The notes below the pieces were generated by a model. The model saw nothing but the letters and a program-made list of their open reading frames with translations, did no database searches and was not told the origin of the DNA. The position numbers were made by a program, and so were the translations under genes. From positions 3,968,001 to 4,032,000 of the forward strand of contig NZ_CP108002.1 of the NCBI RefSeq assembly GCF_041435055.1: a DNA stretch of 64,000 nt, written 5' to 3'. This stretch comes from Streptomyces sp. NBC_00341. Lineage in GTDB: Bacteria; Actinomycetota; Actinomycetes; Streptomycetales; Streptomycetaceae. This document shows, in pieces, positions 35,696 to 43,918 of the stretch. Numbering within the stretch: position 1 is the stretch's first letter; every line of letters starts with the position of its first letter.

Positions 35696-36615
35696 GCCGC
35701 CCCACCGCCCGTGCCGTCGTCGGCCTCGCCCGCGCTGCCCCTGCCGCCCGCCGGGATGTGTTTGGTGAACTCCGCGTGCCCCGGCCAGCTCAGCACCAGC
35801 TCATCGCCCTCCAGACGCGCCTGTGCGAGTACGGGGGAGAGGTCCTGGGCCGATGACGCCTCCAGCGCCTGGGCGGCGGTGGCGTGGGCCCTGAGCCCGC
35901 GCAGCGTCGAGACCGTCGGCGGCATCATCAGCAGCTCGCCGCGGTCGTAGCCGTCGGCCGCCTCCCCCGGGCCGATCCACACCGTGCGGTCGGCCTCCGT
36001 GGAGGCGTTGCGGGTGCGCTGGCCGGCCGGGAGCGCGGCCACGAAGAACCAGGTGTCGTAGCGGCGCGGTTCGAACTCCGGAGTGATCCAGCGCGCCCAC
36101 GCACCGAGCAGATCCGAGCGCAGGACCAGTCCGCGGCGCTCCAGGAACTCCGCGAACGACAGCTCCCGCGCGACCAGCGCCTCGCGATCGGCCTCCCAGT
36201 CCGCGCCTGTGGTGTCCGTGACGACGGTGCCCGCCGTCGGGCCCGCGAGCAGGACGCCCGCCTCCTCGTACGTCTCCCGGACCGCCGCGCAGAGGATCGC
36301 CTGCGCCTCGGCGGGGGTGCCGACCCCGAGCCGGCGCGCCCAGCTCTCCGGCGCGGGCCCGGCCCAGCCGACGAGCCGGTCGTCGTCGCGCGGGTCGACC
36401 CCGCCACCCGGATAGGCGTACGCCCCTCCGGCAAAGGCCATCGACGTGCGCCGGCGCAGCATGTGGACAGTGGGCCCGCCCCCGGTACCCGCGGCCGGGT
36501 CCCGGAGCAGCATCACGGTGGCGGCCCGCCGGGGGGTCGCGGCCGTCAGTTCGCCGGTGGCGAGGGCCCGGATCCGGTCGGGCCATTCCGGTGGGTACCA
36601 CTGACCATTGGACAT
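35692..36615 (-). CDS. NUDIX hydrolase, NUDT19-like
   Basis: A 307-residue protein. It has AGGAYAYPGGGVDPRDDD and, after an insert of about 30 residues, CAAVRETYEEAGVLL; a NUDIX box split by an insertion is the mark of the NUDT19/RP2 group, which includes CoA diphosphatases. The ATG at 36615 gives the family N-terminus MSNGQWYPPEWP. Coupled to the downstream MBL gene. Confidence 0.9.
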   Translation of the reverse strand: MSNGQWYPPEWPDRIRALATGELTAATPRRAATVMLLRDPAAGTGGGPTVHMLRRRTSMAFAGGAYAYPGGGVDPRDDDRLVGWAGPAPESWARRLGVGTPAEAQAILCAAVRETYEEAGVLLAGPTAGTVVTDTTGADWEADREALVARELSFAEFLERRGLVLRSDLLGAWARWITPEFEPRRYDTWFFVAALPAGQRTRNASTEADRTVWIGPGEAADGYDRGELLMMPPTVSTLRGLRAHATAAQALEASSAQDLSPVLAQARLEGDELVLSWPGHAEFTKHIPAGGRGSAGEADDGTGGGAA

Positions 36616-36641
36616 GGCCGGAGGCTATCCGGAACCGTGAG

Positions 36642-36690
36642 GATGTTCGAGGGGGGTCGATGTTCGAGGGGGCCGATGTTCGAGGGGCCG
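36642..36690. repeat. Three tandem units of gatgttcgagggg
   Basis: Units begin at 36642, 36659 and 36675 and are about 16 bp each. They lie 27 nt upstream of the NUDIX start, within its probable promoter. Confidence 0.85.
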
Positions 36691-36777
36691 AGATCCCTAC
36701 ATGCCCCGAGATCCGCACATACCCCGCACACAAATAATCAGCATCCGTACGCAGACGATCAGCACCGGCACACGAAA

Positions 36778-36810
36778 GATCCCGCCCGGTCGTCGTGACC
36801 GGACGGGATC
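36778..36810 (-). terminator. Terminator of the RidA gene
   Basis: GATCCCG-C-CCGGTC, loop GTCGT, GACCGG-A-CGGGATC: 13 pairs with one mismatch, 64 nt past the RidA stop; the minus strand continues into TTTC. Confidence 0.75.
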
Positions 36811-36873
36811 AGAGGAAGTCGGCGCGGTCGGCGCAGTCAGCGAAGTCTGCGCAGTAAGTGGCGGGAGGCCGGC

Positions 36874-37344
36874 TCAGACCCCGGTCAGTTCGACCTGGAT
36901 CTCGACCTCGACCGGTGCGTCCAGCGGCAGCACCGCGACACCCACGGCGCTGCGCGCGTGCACGCCCTTGTCTCCGAGGACGGCACCGAGCAGTTCGCTC
37001 GCGCCATTGATCACGGCGGGCTGGCCGGTGAAGTCGGCGGCCGAGGCGACGAAGCCGACGACCTTCACGACGCGCGCGATCCGGTCCAGGTCACCCGCGA
37101 CCGACTTCACCGCGGCGAGCGCGTTGAGGGCGCAGGTCTTCGCCAGTTCCTTGGCCTCGTCGGGCGTGACCTCAGCGCCGACCTTGCCGGTGACGGCGAG
37201 CTTGCCGTCCACCATCGGCAGCTGGCCCGAGGTGTACACGTACACCCCGGACTGCACGGCCGGCTGGTACGAGGCCAGCGGCGGCACGACGGCCGGCAGG
37301 GGCAGTCCGAGCTCGGCGAGCTTCGCCTCGACGGCGCCCGCCAC
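36874..37344 (-). CDS. RidA/YjgF-family enamine/imine deaminase
   Basis: A 156-residue member of the RidA superfamily, which detoxifies reactive enamines. Typical segments are YVYTSGQLPMVDGKL and VVKVVGFVASAADFTGQPAV, and the family's C-terminal VEVEIQVELTG. It belongs to the longer variant found beside DUF4177 genes. GTG at 37344 shares its G with the TAG stop of the DUF4177 gene (TAGTG), so it is coupled. Confidence 0.92.
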   Translation of the reverse strand: MAGAVEAKLAELGLPLPAVVPPLASYQPAVQSGVYVYTSGQLPMVDGKLAVTGKVGAEVTPDEAKELAKTCALNALAAVKSVAGDLDRIARVVKVVGFVASAADFTGQPAVINGASELLGAVLGDKGVHARSAVGVAVLPLDAPVEVEIQVELTGV

Positions 37345-37502
37345 TACTGCTTCTCCCGCTTCAGGTAGGCCACGAGCTGCTCGGGGTTGTTCGGGCCGGG
37401 AACGACCTGGACCAGCTCCCAGCCGTCCTCGCCCCAGGTGTCCAGAATCTGCTTGGTCGCGTGCACGAGAAGGGGCACGGTCGCGTATTCCCACTTGGTC
37501 AT
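37344..37502 (-). CDS. DUF4177 small protein
   Basis: A 52-residue protein, MTKWEYATVPLL...KREKQ. The DGWELVQVVPG core is diagnostic of DUF4177. Function unknown. It is first in a two-gene operon with RidA. No good ribosome site precedes the ATG at 37502. Confidence 0.88.
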   Translation of the reverse strand: MTKWEYATVPLLVHATKQILDTWGEDGWELVQVVPGPNNPEQLVAYLKREKQ

Positions 37503-37571
37503 GGCCCGACTGTAATGCCTGTGCAATCCACGGGACGCGCAGCCTCGTGCGTAGCCTGCGGTACGACTGGT

Positions 37572-37577
37572 TAGGCT
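37572..37577 (+). promoter_or_regulatory. Leaderless promoter -10 (TAGGCT) of first ArsA-like gene
   Basis: TAGGCT ends 7 nt before the GTG at 37585, the spacing of a leaderless start; there is no Shine-Dalgarno. The same hexamer occurs before the penicillin-binding protein gene. No clear -35. Confidence 0.55.
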
Positions 37578-37584
37578 CGAATAC

Positions 37585-38610
37585 GTGAGCAGGTTCCAGG
37601 TCGTCAGCGGCAAGGGCGGTACCGGTAAGACCACGGTCGCCGCCGCCCTCGCGCTTGCCCTCGCGACCGAGGGCAGGCGCACCCTCCTCGTCGAGGTCGA
37701 GGGCAGACAGGGCATCGCCCAGCTCTTCGAGGCGGACTCCCTCCCCTACGAGGAGCGCAAGATCGCCGTCGCACCGGGCGGCGGGGAGGTGTACGCCCTC
37801 GCGATCGACGCCGAGCGAGCGCTCCTCGACTACCTCCAGATGTTCTACAAACTCGGCAGCGCGGGCCGGGCGCTGAAGAAGCTCGGCGCGATCGACTTCG
37901 CCACCACGATCGCGCCCGGCGTCCGGGACGTCCTGCTGACCGGCAAGGCCTGCGAGGCGGTGCGCCGCAAGGACAAGCAGAACCGGTTCGTCTACGACTA
38001 CGTGATCATGGATGCCCCGCCGACCGGCCGCATCACCCGCTTCCTCAACGTGAACGACGAGGTGGCGGGGCTGGCCCGGATAGGCCCGATACACAATCAG
38101 GCCCAGGCCGTGATGAGGGTGCTGAAGTCCCCCGAGACCGCGGTCCATCTGGTGACCCTCCTGGAGGAGATGCCGGTCCAGGAGACCGCCGACGGCATCG
38201 CCGAGCTCCGGGCGGCCGAGCTGCCGGTGGGCCGGGTCATCGTGAACATGGTGCGCCCGCATCTGCTGGACGAGGACGCGCTGCGCACCGCTGCGGGCGG
38301 CCGCCGCAAGGAGATCGCCAAAACGCTCACCCGGGCAGGCGTGACCGGCTCCGCGGCCCTCGTACGCCCGCTGCTCGCACAGGCCGCCGAGCACGCCCAG
38401 CGGGTCGAGCTGGAACGCGAACAGCGCGCCGTACTGACCGGCCTCGGGCTTCCGGGTCACGAGCTCCCACTGATCGGCGAGGGCGTGGACCCGGCCGGAC
38501 TGTACGAGCTGGCGATGGAACTCCGTAAGCAAGGCGTGGGCGAAGGCGAAGGGGCGGCGGGACAAGGGACGGCTGGACAAGGGGCGGCTGGACAAGGGGT
38601 GGGTTCATGA
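37585..38610 (+). CDS. ArsA/Get3-like ATPase, first of pair
   Basis: A 341-residue P-loop ATPase. The P-loop is VVSGKGGTGKTTVAAAL and the switch II region is VIMDAPPTGRITRFL. These ATPases resemble Get3 and ArsA, but no arsenite transporter lies near, and actinobacteria carry this pair next to wblA and a class A PBP. The C-terminal tail is a Gly/Gln/Ala repeat (GTAGQGAAGQGV). The stop overlaps the next start (ATGA). Role unknown; membrane-protein handling is one possibility. Confidence 0.88.
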   Translation: MSRFQVVSGKGGTGKTTVAAALALALATEGRRTLLVEVEGRQGIAQLFEADSLPYEERKIAVAPGGGEVYALAIDAERALLDYLQMFYKLGSAGRALKKLGAIDFATTIAPGVRDVLLTGKACEAVRRKDKQNRFVYDYVIMDAPPTGRITRFLNVNDEVAGLARIGPIHNQAQAVMRVLKSPETAVHLVTLLEEMPVQETADGIAELRAAELPVGRVIVNMVRPHLLDEDALRTAAGGRRKEIAKTLTRAGVTGSAALVRPLLAQAAEHAQRVELEREQRAVLTGLGLPGHELPLIGEGVDPAGLYELAMELRKQGVGEGEGAAGQGTAGQGAAGQGVGS

Positions 38611-40043
38611 CATCGGACAGCAACCACGACGGGTGCAGCGACCGCGGCGGGGCAGTGGCGGCGACCGCCCCAGCCCTGGACACGGACGCCCTCCTCGACG
38701 ATCCGGGTATCCGGATCATCGTGTGCTGCGGCTCGGGCGGAGTCGGCAAGACCACGACCGCCGCGGCGCTCGGCGTACGCGCGGCCGAGCGCGGCCGCAA
38801 GGTCGTCGTCCTCACCATCGACCCGGCCCGCAGACTCGCCCAGTCCATGGGCATCGACTCCCTGGACAACGTCCCCCGCCGGGTGAAGGGCATCGAGACG
38901 CAGGGCTCCGGCGAACTGCACGCCATGATGCTCGACATGAAGCGGACCTTCGACGAGATCGTCGAGGCGCACGCGGACGGCGAACGGGCCCGCGCGATTC
39001 TGGAGAACCCCTTCTACCAGTCCCTGTCGGCCGGCTTCGCGGGCACGCAGGAGTACATGGCGATGGAGAAACTCGGTCAGCTCCGGGCGCGCGAGGAGTG
39101 GGACCTGATCGTCGTCGACACCCCGCCGTCGCGTTCCGCGCTGGATTTCCTGGACGCGCCGAAGCGGCTCGGCTCGTTCCTGGACGGGAAGTTCATCAAG
39201 CTGCTGATGGCCCCGGCGAAAATGGGCGGCCGGGCCGGGATGAAGTTCCTCAATGTGGGCATGTCGATGATGACCGGGACGCTCGGGAAGCTGCTCGGCG
39301 GCCAGTTCCTGAGGGACGTACAGACCTTCGTCGCCGCGATGGACACCATGTTCGGCGGGTTCCGCACCCGCGCCGATGCCACGTTCAAGCTGCTTCAGGC
39401 ACCCGGCACGGCGTTCCTCGTCGTCGCGACGCCGGAGCGGGACGCGCTCCGCGAGGCGGCGTACTTCGTGGAGCGGCTGGCCGCGGAGGACATGCCGCTG
39501 GCGGGTCTGGTCCTCAACCGGGTGCACGACAGTGAGGCCGCCCGGCTCTCGGCCGGGCAGGCGCTGGCCGCCGCGGAAAATCTTGATGCGGTCGGCATTG
39601 TGGATCAGGGGGCCGGGAAGGCTGGACTTCGTGAGCCCGCCGACTCCCCCGCGGCCGGGACCGCACAGGCCACGGACACCACTGGAGCCGCCACCCCCGA
39701 CCTGTCCGAGCATGCCTCGGAGCACGAACATGAGCAGGACCACGAACGTGAACACGAGCCCGCCGACGCACCGGAGGCTGACGCAGACACAGACGCGGAA
39801 ACCTCCGCCGTTGCCCCGGCTGTCTCCGTCGAGCAACTGACCGCCGGTCTGCTGCATCTGCACGCCGAAAGGATGCAGGTGGTCGCGCGCGAACACCACA
39901 CACGCGACCGTTTCACCGCGCAGCATCCCGAGGTGGCCGTGACAGCGGTGGCCGCACTGCCCGGAGATGTCCATGACCTCGCAGGGCTGCGAGCCATCGG
40001 GGACCGGCTCGCGACCGGTTCCGCCCCGGCCGGAGCTGCTTAG
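38607..40043 (+). CDS. ArsA/Get3-like ATPase, second of pair
   Basis: A 478-residue ATPase with P-loop CCGSGGVGKTTTAAALG, switch I LTIDPARRLAQSMG and switch II VVDTPPSRSALDFLD. It is longer than its partner because of an insert, about residues 345-395, rich in Glu/His/Asp (EHASEHEHEQDHEREHEP) that could bind metal or be a spacer. The pair probably forms a heterodimer (inference from the translational coupling and family behaviour). Confidence 0.9.
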   Translation: MTSDSNHDGCSDRGGAVAATAPALDTDALLDDPGIRIIVCCGSGGVGKTTTAAALGVRAAERGRKVVVLTIDPARRLAQSMGIDSLDNVPRRVKGIETQGSGELHAMMLDMKRTFDEIVEAHADGERARAILENPFYQSLSAGFAGTQEYMAMEKLGQLRAREEWDLIVVDTPPSRSALDFLDAPKRLGSFLDGKFIKLLMAPAKMGGRAGMKFLNVGMSMMTGTLGKLLGGQFLRDVQTFVAAMDTMFGGFRTRADATFKLLQAPGTAFLVVATPERDALREAAYFVERLAAEDMPLAGLVLNRVHDSEAARLSAGQALAAAENLDAVGIVDQGAGKAGLREPADSPAAGTAQATDTTGAATPDLSEHASEHEHEQDHEREHEPADAPEADADTDAETSAVAPAVSVEQLTAGLLHLHAERMQVVAREHHTRDRFTAQHPEVAVTAVAALPGDVHDLAGLRAIGDRLATGSAPAGAA

Positions 40044-40178
40044 CCACCCCGTAATCCGTCATGCGCGTCGTTATCGGAAGCACACGTCATCCGCAGGAGA
40101 CGTCGTCCGCAGTAGTAGCCGTCGTCCGCGGTCCACCTCGTCCGCGGTCCGCCTGAGGGCCCCGCCCGCACCACGTGG

Positions 40179-40196
40179 CCGGCCCCACAGGGCCGG
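40179..40196. terminator. Stem-loop between convergent ArsA-like and wblA genes
   Basis: CCGGCCC, loop CACA, GGGCCGG. Before it, 40085-40150 carries four near-copies of a tcgtccgc word. Confidence 0.6.
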
Positions 40197-40218
40197 ACCG
40201 CTCGCCCACCGTCCGGGG

Positions 40219-40569
40219 TTACCCCACTGCGGCGAGCGTCTCGTGCAGCTCGTCTTCCTCCAGCCCGATCGCCACGGGCAGGATGCCCGTGGACCGCTCG
40301 TACTCGCTGCGTGCGGTCTCCAGCAGCCGGCGCCAGGACGTGACGGTCGGGCGTCTGCGCAGCAGTGCGCGGCGCTCCCGCTCGGTCATTCCGCCCCACA
40401 CGCCGAATTCGACGCGATTGTCCAGCGCATCGGCCAGGCACTCGGTCCGCACCGGACATCCGGTGCACACCGCCTTGGCCCTGTTCTGCGCTGCCCCTTG
40501 TACGAACAGTTCATCCGGATCGGTAGTGCGGCAGGCTGCCTGCGCACTCCAGTCGGTTACCCAGCCCAT
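40219..40569 (-). CDS. wblA: WhiB-like regulator WblA
   Basis: A 116-residue WhiB-like protein. The four 4Fe-4S cysteines are C13, C35, C38 and C44 (AACRTT, KAVCTGCPVRTEC), followed by the GVWGGMTERERR turn and a basic RRALLRRRP. The sequence is the recognisable Streptomyces WblA, which promotes sporulation and represses antibiotic genes. ATG at 40569 gives the family start MGWVTDW; GAGAGGA lies about 11 nt upstream. An upstream in-frame GTG at 40626 would add 19 residues but is not typical. Confidence 0.96.
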   Translation of the reverse strand: MGWVTDWSAQAACRTTDPDELFVQGAAQNRAKAVCTGCPVRTECLADALDNRVEFGVWGGMTERERRALLRRRPTVTSWRRLLETARSEYERSTGILPVAIGLEEDELHETLAAVG

Positions 40570-40966
40570 CCCGGCGCCGTCCTCTCCCGAATCGAGGCTC
40601 CCCCACGGCGACAGCGGCATATTCACCGCTGCCAGTTGAGGACGTTACGGAAGGTGGCGACAGCACAACACCCCCTTCGGGCCCAATCTTGAATGGCCCG
40701 AACGGACTATGCGTATGCGGCAGATCACCCAGGGGAGTGAGGTGAGGACATCCGCGACTATCCCGAGAGAATCGGGACAGACCATCCGAGACACAACGGA
40801 CGTTCGATGACACACGAGGCGTTTTCGGGAGCGCCTGAATCGTGGTCGGGTCACGTACAGGGTCATGCAGGGGGGTTGATACGAAACCGGACTGCTGTGA
40901 CAGTTGAGAGCAGCTTAGGCCAAGGCATATACGTGTGTCCGGCGAATGAGAACGTAGGCTGCCCCC
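40570..40966. promoter_or_regulatory. wblA / penicillin-binding protein divergent upstream region
   Basis: 397 bp without genes. An 8-bp stem TTCGGGCC/GGCCCGAA (40676-40683 and 40695-40702) and a smaller CCCGA/TCGGG stem near 40760 lie in the probable long wblA leader, followed by AT-rich stretches at 40880-40950 that suit promoters. Confidence 0.55.
40955..40960 (+). promoter_or_regulatory. Leaderless -10 (TAGGCT) of the penicillin-binding protein gene
   Basis: TAGGCT ends 6 nt before the ATG at 40967, and no Shine-Dalgarno is present. Same hexamer as at 37572. Confidence 0.55.
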
Positions 40967-43210
40967 ATGCCAAAGAAGCGCTCGGGCGGGGGTCTCACGA
41001 CGACCCAGCAGGCCGCCAAGTTCCTCGGTGTCGCCGCACTCTCCGGAGTGGTCCTGGCGGGCATCGCGCTGCCGGCCGCCGGAGCACTGGGTCTCGCCGC
41101 CAAGGGGACGGTCGACGGATTCGACGAGATCCCGGCCAATCTGAAGACTCCGCCGCTGAGCCAGCGAACCACGATTCTGGACAACAAGGGCGGCCAGATC
41201 GCCACGGTCTACTCGCGCGACCGCACCGTAGTACCGCTGAAGGACATGTCGCCGTACATGCAGAAGGCGATCATCGCGATCGAGGACGCCCGCTTCTACG
41301 AGCACGGCGCGGTCGACCTCAAGGGCATCCTGCGCGCGATGAACCGCAACGTTCAGTCGGGCGGGACCGCGCAGGGCGCGTCGACCCTCACCCAGCAGTA
41401 CGTGAAGAACGTCTTCGTCGAGGAGGCCGGCGACGACCCGGCCAAGGTCGCCGAGGCCACCCAGCAGACGCTCGGCCGCAAGGTCCAGGAGCTGAAGTAC
41501 GCGATCCAGGTCGAGGAAGAGCTCGGCAAGAAGAAGATCCTGGAGAACTACCTCAACATCACCTTCTTCGGGCAGCAGGCGTACGGGGTCGAGGCGGCCT
41601 CGCAGCGCTACTTCTCGAAGTCGGCGAAGGACCTGAAGGTGGAGGAGGCGGCGCTGCTGGCCGGCATCGTGCAGTCGCCCAGCCGCTACGACCCCGTGAA
41701 CGACACGGAGGAGGCGACCAAGCGTCGCAACACCGTGCTCCAGCGGATGGCGGATGTCGGGGACATCTCGAAGGCCGAGGCCGCCAAGGCCCAGGCGACG
41801 CCGATCAAGCTGAAGGTCAAGCGGCCGCAGAACGGCTGCATCACCGCGGTCAGCGGCTCCGGCTTCTTCTGCGACTACGTACGGCAGATCGTCACGGGCG
41901 ACCCCGCCTTCGGGAAGACCGCGAAGGACCGCGCCAAGCTCTGGGCGACCGGCGGTCTCACGATCAAGACGACGCTCGACCCGCGCTCGCAGGCCGCCTC
42001 CAACGAGGCCGCCACCTCCCGGGTCAACAAGGACGACAAGATCGCCGACGCGGTCGTGCAGGTGAAGCCGGGCACGGGCCAGATCACCGCGATGGCCCAG
42101 TCCCGCCCGTACGGACTGGACCAGTCCAAGCACCAGACCGTGCTGAACCTCAACGTCGACCACAAGATGGGCGGCAGCTACGCCGGCTTCCAGGTGGGTT
42201 CGACCTTCAAGCCGATCACCGCGGCGGCGGCCCTGGAGAAGGGGATCAGTCCGGCACAGGACTTCACCACCGACCACCAGATCTCGCTGCCCGGCGAGAG
42301 CTTCCGCACCTGCGACAACCGGCCTGCCGACAACCGCCCCTGGGAGGTGTCGAACGAGCTGGAGACGGAGAAGGGCACCTTCGACATGACCAGCGCGCTG
42401 GGCAAGTCGATCAACACCTACTTCGCGAAGCTGGAGCAGAAGGCCGGCCTCTGCGAGACCCTCTCGATGGCGGACAAGGTCGGCTACATCCGCGGCAACA
42501 ACAAGCCGCTGCAGGCGGTCGCCTCCACCACCCTCGGTGGCCAGGAGTCGACGCCGCTGGCGATGGCCTCGGTGTACGCCACCTTCGCCAACCGGGGCAA
42601 GTACTGCTCCCCGATCGCGATCCTCTCGGTGACCAAGCCGGACGGAAAGCAGCTCGACGTACCGAAGTCGAAGTGCACGCAGGCCATGAGCGAGCACACC
42701 GCGGACACCATCAACCAGATGCTCAAGGGCGTCGTCGCGGACGGCACCGGCCAGCAGGCCGGCCTCAACGACCGTGACAACGCGGGCAAGACCGGTACCA
42801 CCGACGAGCGCAAGAACGCCTGGTTCGTCGGCTACACGCCGAACCTGTCCACCGCGGTGTGGGTCGGCAGTGACGGTGCCCAGCAGATCCCGATGAGCAA
42901 CATCACCATCGGCGGTCAGTACTACGACGACGTCTGCGGTGGCTGTCTGCCCGGTCCGATCTGGAAGACCGCGATGACCGGCTCCCTGAACGCCTCCGAG
43001 ACCCCGGCCTTCAACGCGGTCGACGTACCGCGGTCGAAGCCGAAGGAGGACAAGGGCAAGAAGGACAGGGACAAGAAGAAGCCGGGCAACGGCGACAACA
43101 AGCCCGGCGGCGACAGCCCCTTCCCCGGCATCAGCATTCCGCCGGACCTGATCGGCGGAAACAACGGCCACGGCCGCGGCCAGGGCAACAACGGCACGCA
43201 AGGTCCCTGA
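40967..43210 (+). CDS. Class A penicillin-binding protein (GT51 + transpeptidase)
   Basis: A 747-residue bifunctional peptidoglycan synthase. One N-terminal TM helix (about 18-45). The glycosyltransferase has EDARFYEHGAVD (about 105) and GASTLTQQYVKN. The transpeptidase has SxxK as GSTFKPI (about 411), SxN as GKSINTYF (about 481) and KTG as GKTGTTDE (about 607). A C-terminal Lys/Asp/Gly tail of 60 residues is probably disordered. It acts outside the membrane in wall growth. Adjacent to wblA in divergent orientation. Confidence 0.96.
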   Translation: MPKKRSGGGLTTTQQAAKFLGVAALSGVVLAGIALPAAGALGLAAKGTVDGFDEIPANLKTPPLSQRTTILDNKGGQIATVYSRDRTVVPLKDMSPYMQKAIIAIEDARFYEHGAVDLKGILRAMNRNVQSGGTAQGASTLTQQYVKNVFVEEAGDDPAKVAEATQQTLGRKVQELKYAIQVEEELGKKKILENYLNITFFGQQAYGVEAASQRYFSKSAKDLKVEEAALLAGIVQSPSRYDPVNDTEEATKRRNTVLQRMADVGDISKAEAAKAQATPIKLKVKRPQNGCITAVSGSGFFCDYVRQIVTGDPAFGKTAKDRAKLWATGGLTIKTTLDPRSQAASNEAATSRVNKDDKIADAVVQVKPGTGQITAMAQSRPYGLDQSKHQTVLNLNVDHKMGGSYAGFQVGSTFKPITAAAALEKGISPAQDFTTDHQISLPGESFRTCDNRPADNRPWEVSNELETEKGTFDMTSALGKSINTYFAKLEQKAGLCETLSMADKVGYIRGNNKPLQAVASTTLGGQESTPLAMASVYATFANRGKYCSPIAILSVTKPDGKQLDVPKSKCTQAMSEHTADTINQMLKGVVADGTGQQAGLNDRDNAGKTGTTDERKNAWFVGYTPNLSTAVWVGSDGAQQIPMSNITIGGQYYDDVCGGCLPGPIWKTAMTGSLNASETPAFNAVDVPRSKPKEDKGKKDRDKKKPGNGDNKPGGDSPFPGISIPPDLIGGNNGHGRGQGNNGTQGP

Positions 43211-43278
43211 CCTGCTGCTGTTCATGCTGGTACTGCCACTGGTACTGGTACTGCTTCCGCCGCCGCAATCGCCGCGGC

Positions 43279-43328
43279 AGACATGAAGGTGGGGCGCCCC
43301 CGGCCGGGGGCGCCCCACCTTCATGTCT
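43279..43328. terminator. 50-nt perfect palindrome, bidirectional terminator
   Basis: Twenty-five bases (43279-43303) are exactly complementary to the next 25 (43304-43328), with no spacer. It lies between the convergent PBP and YqeY genes, so it should stop both. Confidence 0.9.
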
Positions 43329-43329
43329 C

Positions 43330-43379
43330 AGCCGGTCCCAGCCGTCCCAGCCGTCCCAGCCGTCTCAGCCGGTCTCAGC
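43330..43379. repeat. 9-bp tandem repeats (agccgtccc)
   Basis: Copies at 43340, 43349 and 43358 with 10-bp variants on both sides. The array runs over the YqeY stop codon (43375-43377). Confidence 0.85.
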
Positions 43380-43839
43380 CCGCGAGGAGCTTCTTGACCT
43401 GGGCGGCCACCCGGCCGCCCTCCGCACGCCCCGCGACCTTCGGGTTCACGATCTTCATGACGGCGCCCATCGCCCGCGGGCCCTCGGCACCGCCGGCCTT
43501 CGCCTCATCGACTGCGGACGTCACGATCGCGGCCAGCTCGTCGTCGCTCAGCTGCTGCGGAAGGTAGGCGTCGAGCAGCTCGCCCTCCCTCTTCTCCCGC
43601 TCGGCCTGCTCGGTCCGGCCGCCCTGCGAGAAGGCCTCGGCCGCCTCGCGACGCTTCTTCGCCTCCTTGGCGATCACCTTCTGCACCTCGTCGTCGGAGA
43701 GTTCGCGGGCCGACTTGCCGCTGACCTCCTCCTTGGTGATCGCGGTGAGGGTCAGCCGGAGCGTGGACGAGGTCAGCTCGTCGCGCGCCTTCATGGCCGT
43801 GGTGAGGTCTTCCTTGAGCTTGGACTTGAGCGTGGTCAT
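43375..43839 (-). CDS. GatB/YqeY domain protein
   Basis: A 154-residue YqeY family protein: MTTLKSKLKEDLTTAMKARD then LSDDEVQKVIAKEAKKRREA and YLPQQLSDDEL. It corresponds to the tail domain of GatB, which binds tRNA, but as a free protein its role is unknown. ATG at 43839 has no Shine-Dalgarno; CACAAT ends 6 nt upstream, so it is probably leaderless. Confidence 0.92.
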   Translation of the reverse strand: MTTLKSKLKEDLTTAMKARDELTSSTLRLTLTAITKEEVSGKSARELSDDEVQKVIAKEAKKRREAAEAFSQGGRTEQAEREKREGELLDAYLPQQLSDDELAAIVTSAVDEAKAGGAEGPRAMGAVMKIVNPKVAGRAEGGRVAAQVKKLLAG

Positions 43840-43918
43840 GTGGTGATTGTGGCAGGTGCGGGGTACCCGCCGCCCGCCGGTTTTCCCGTGGACACGAACC
43901 GTCTGCGACGATGGGCGC
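43840..43918. promoter_or_regulatory. Compact divergent leaderless promoter region
   Basis: 79 bp between two starts. Minus-strand CACAAT and plus-strand GACGAT (43907-43912) each end 6 nt from a start codon. Confidence 0.45.
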
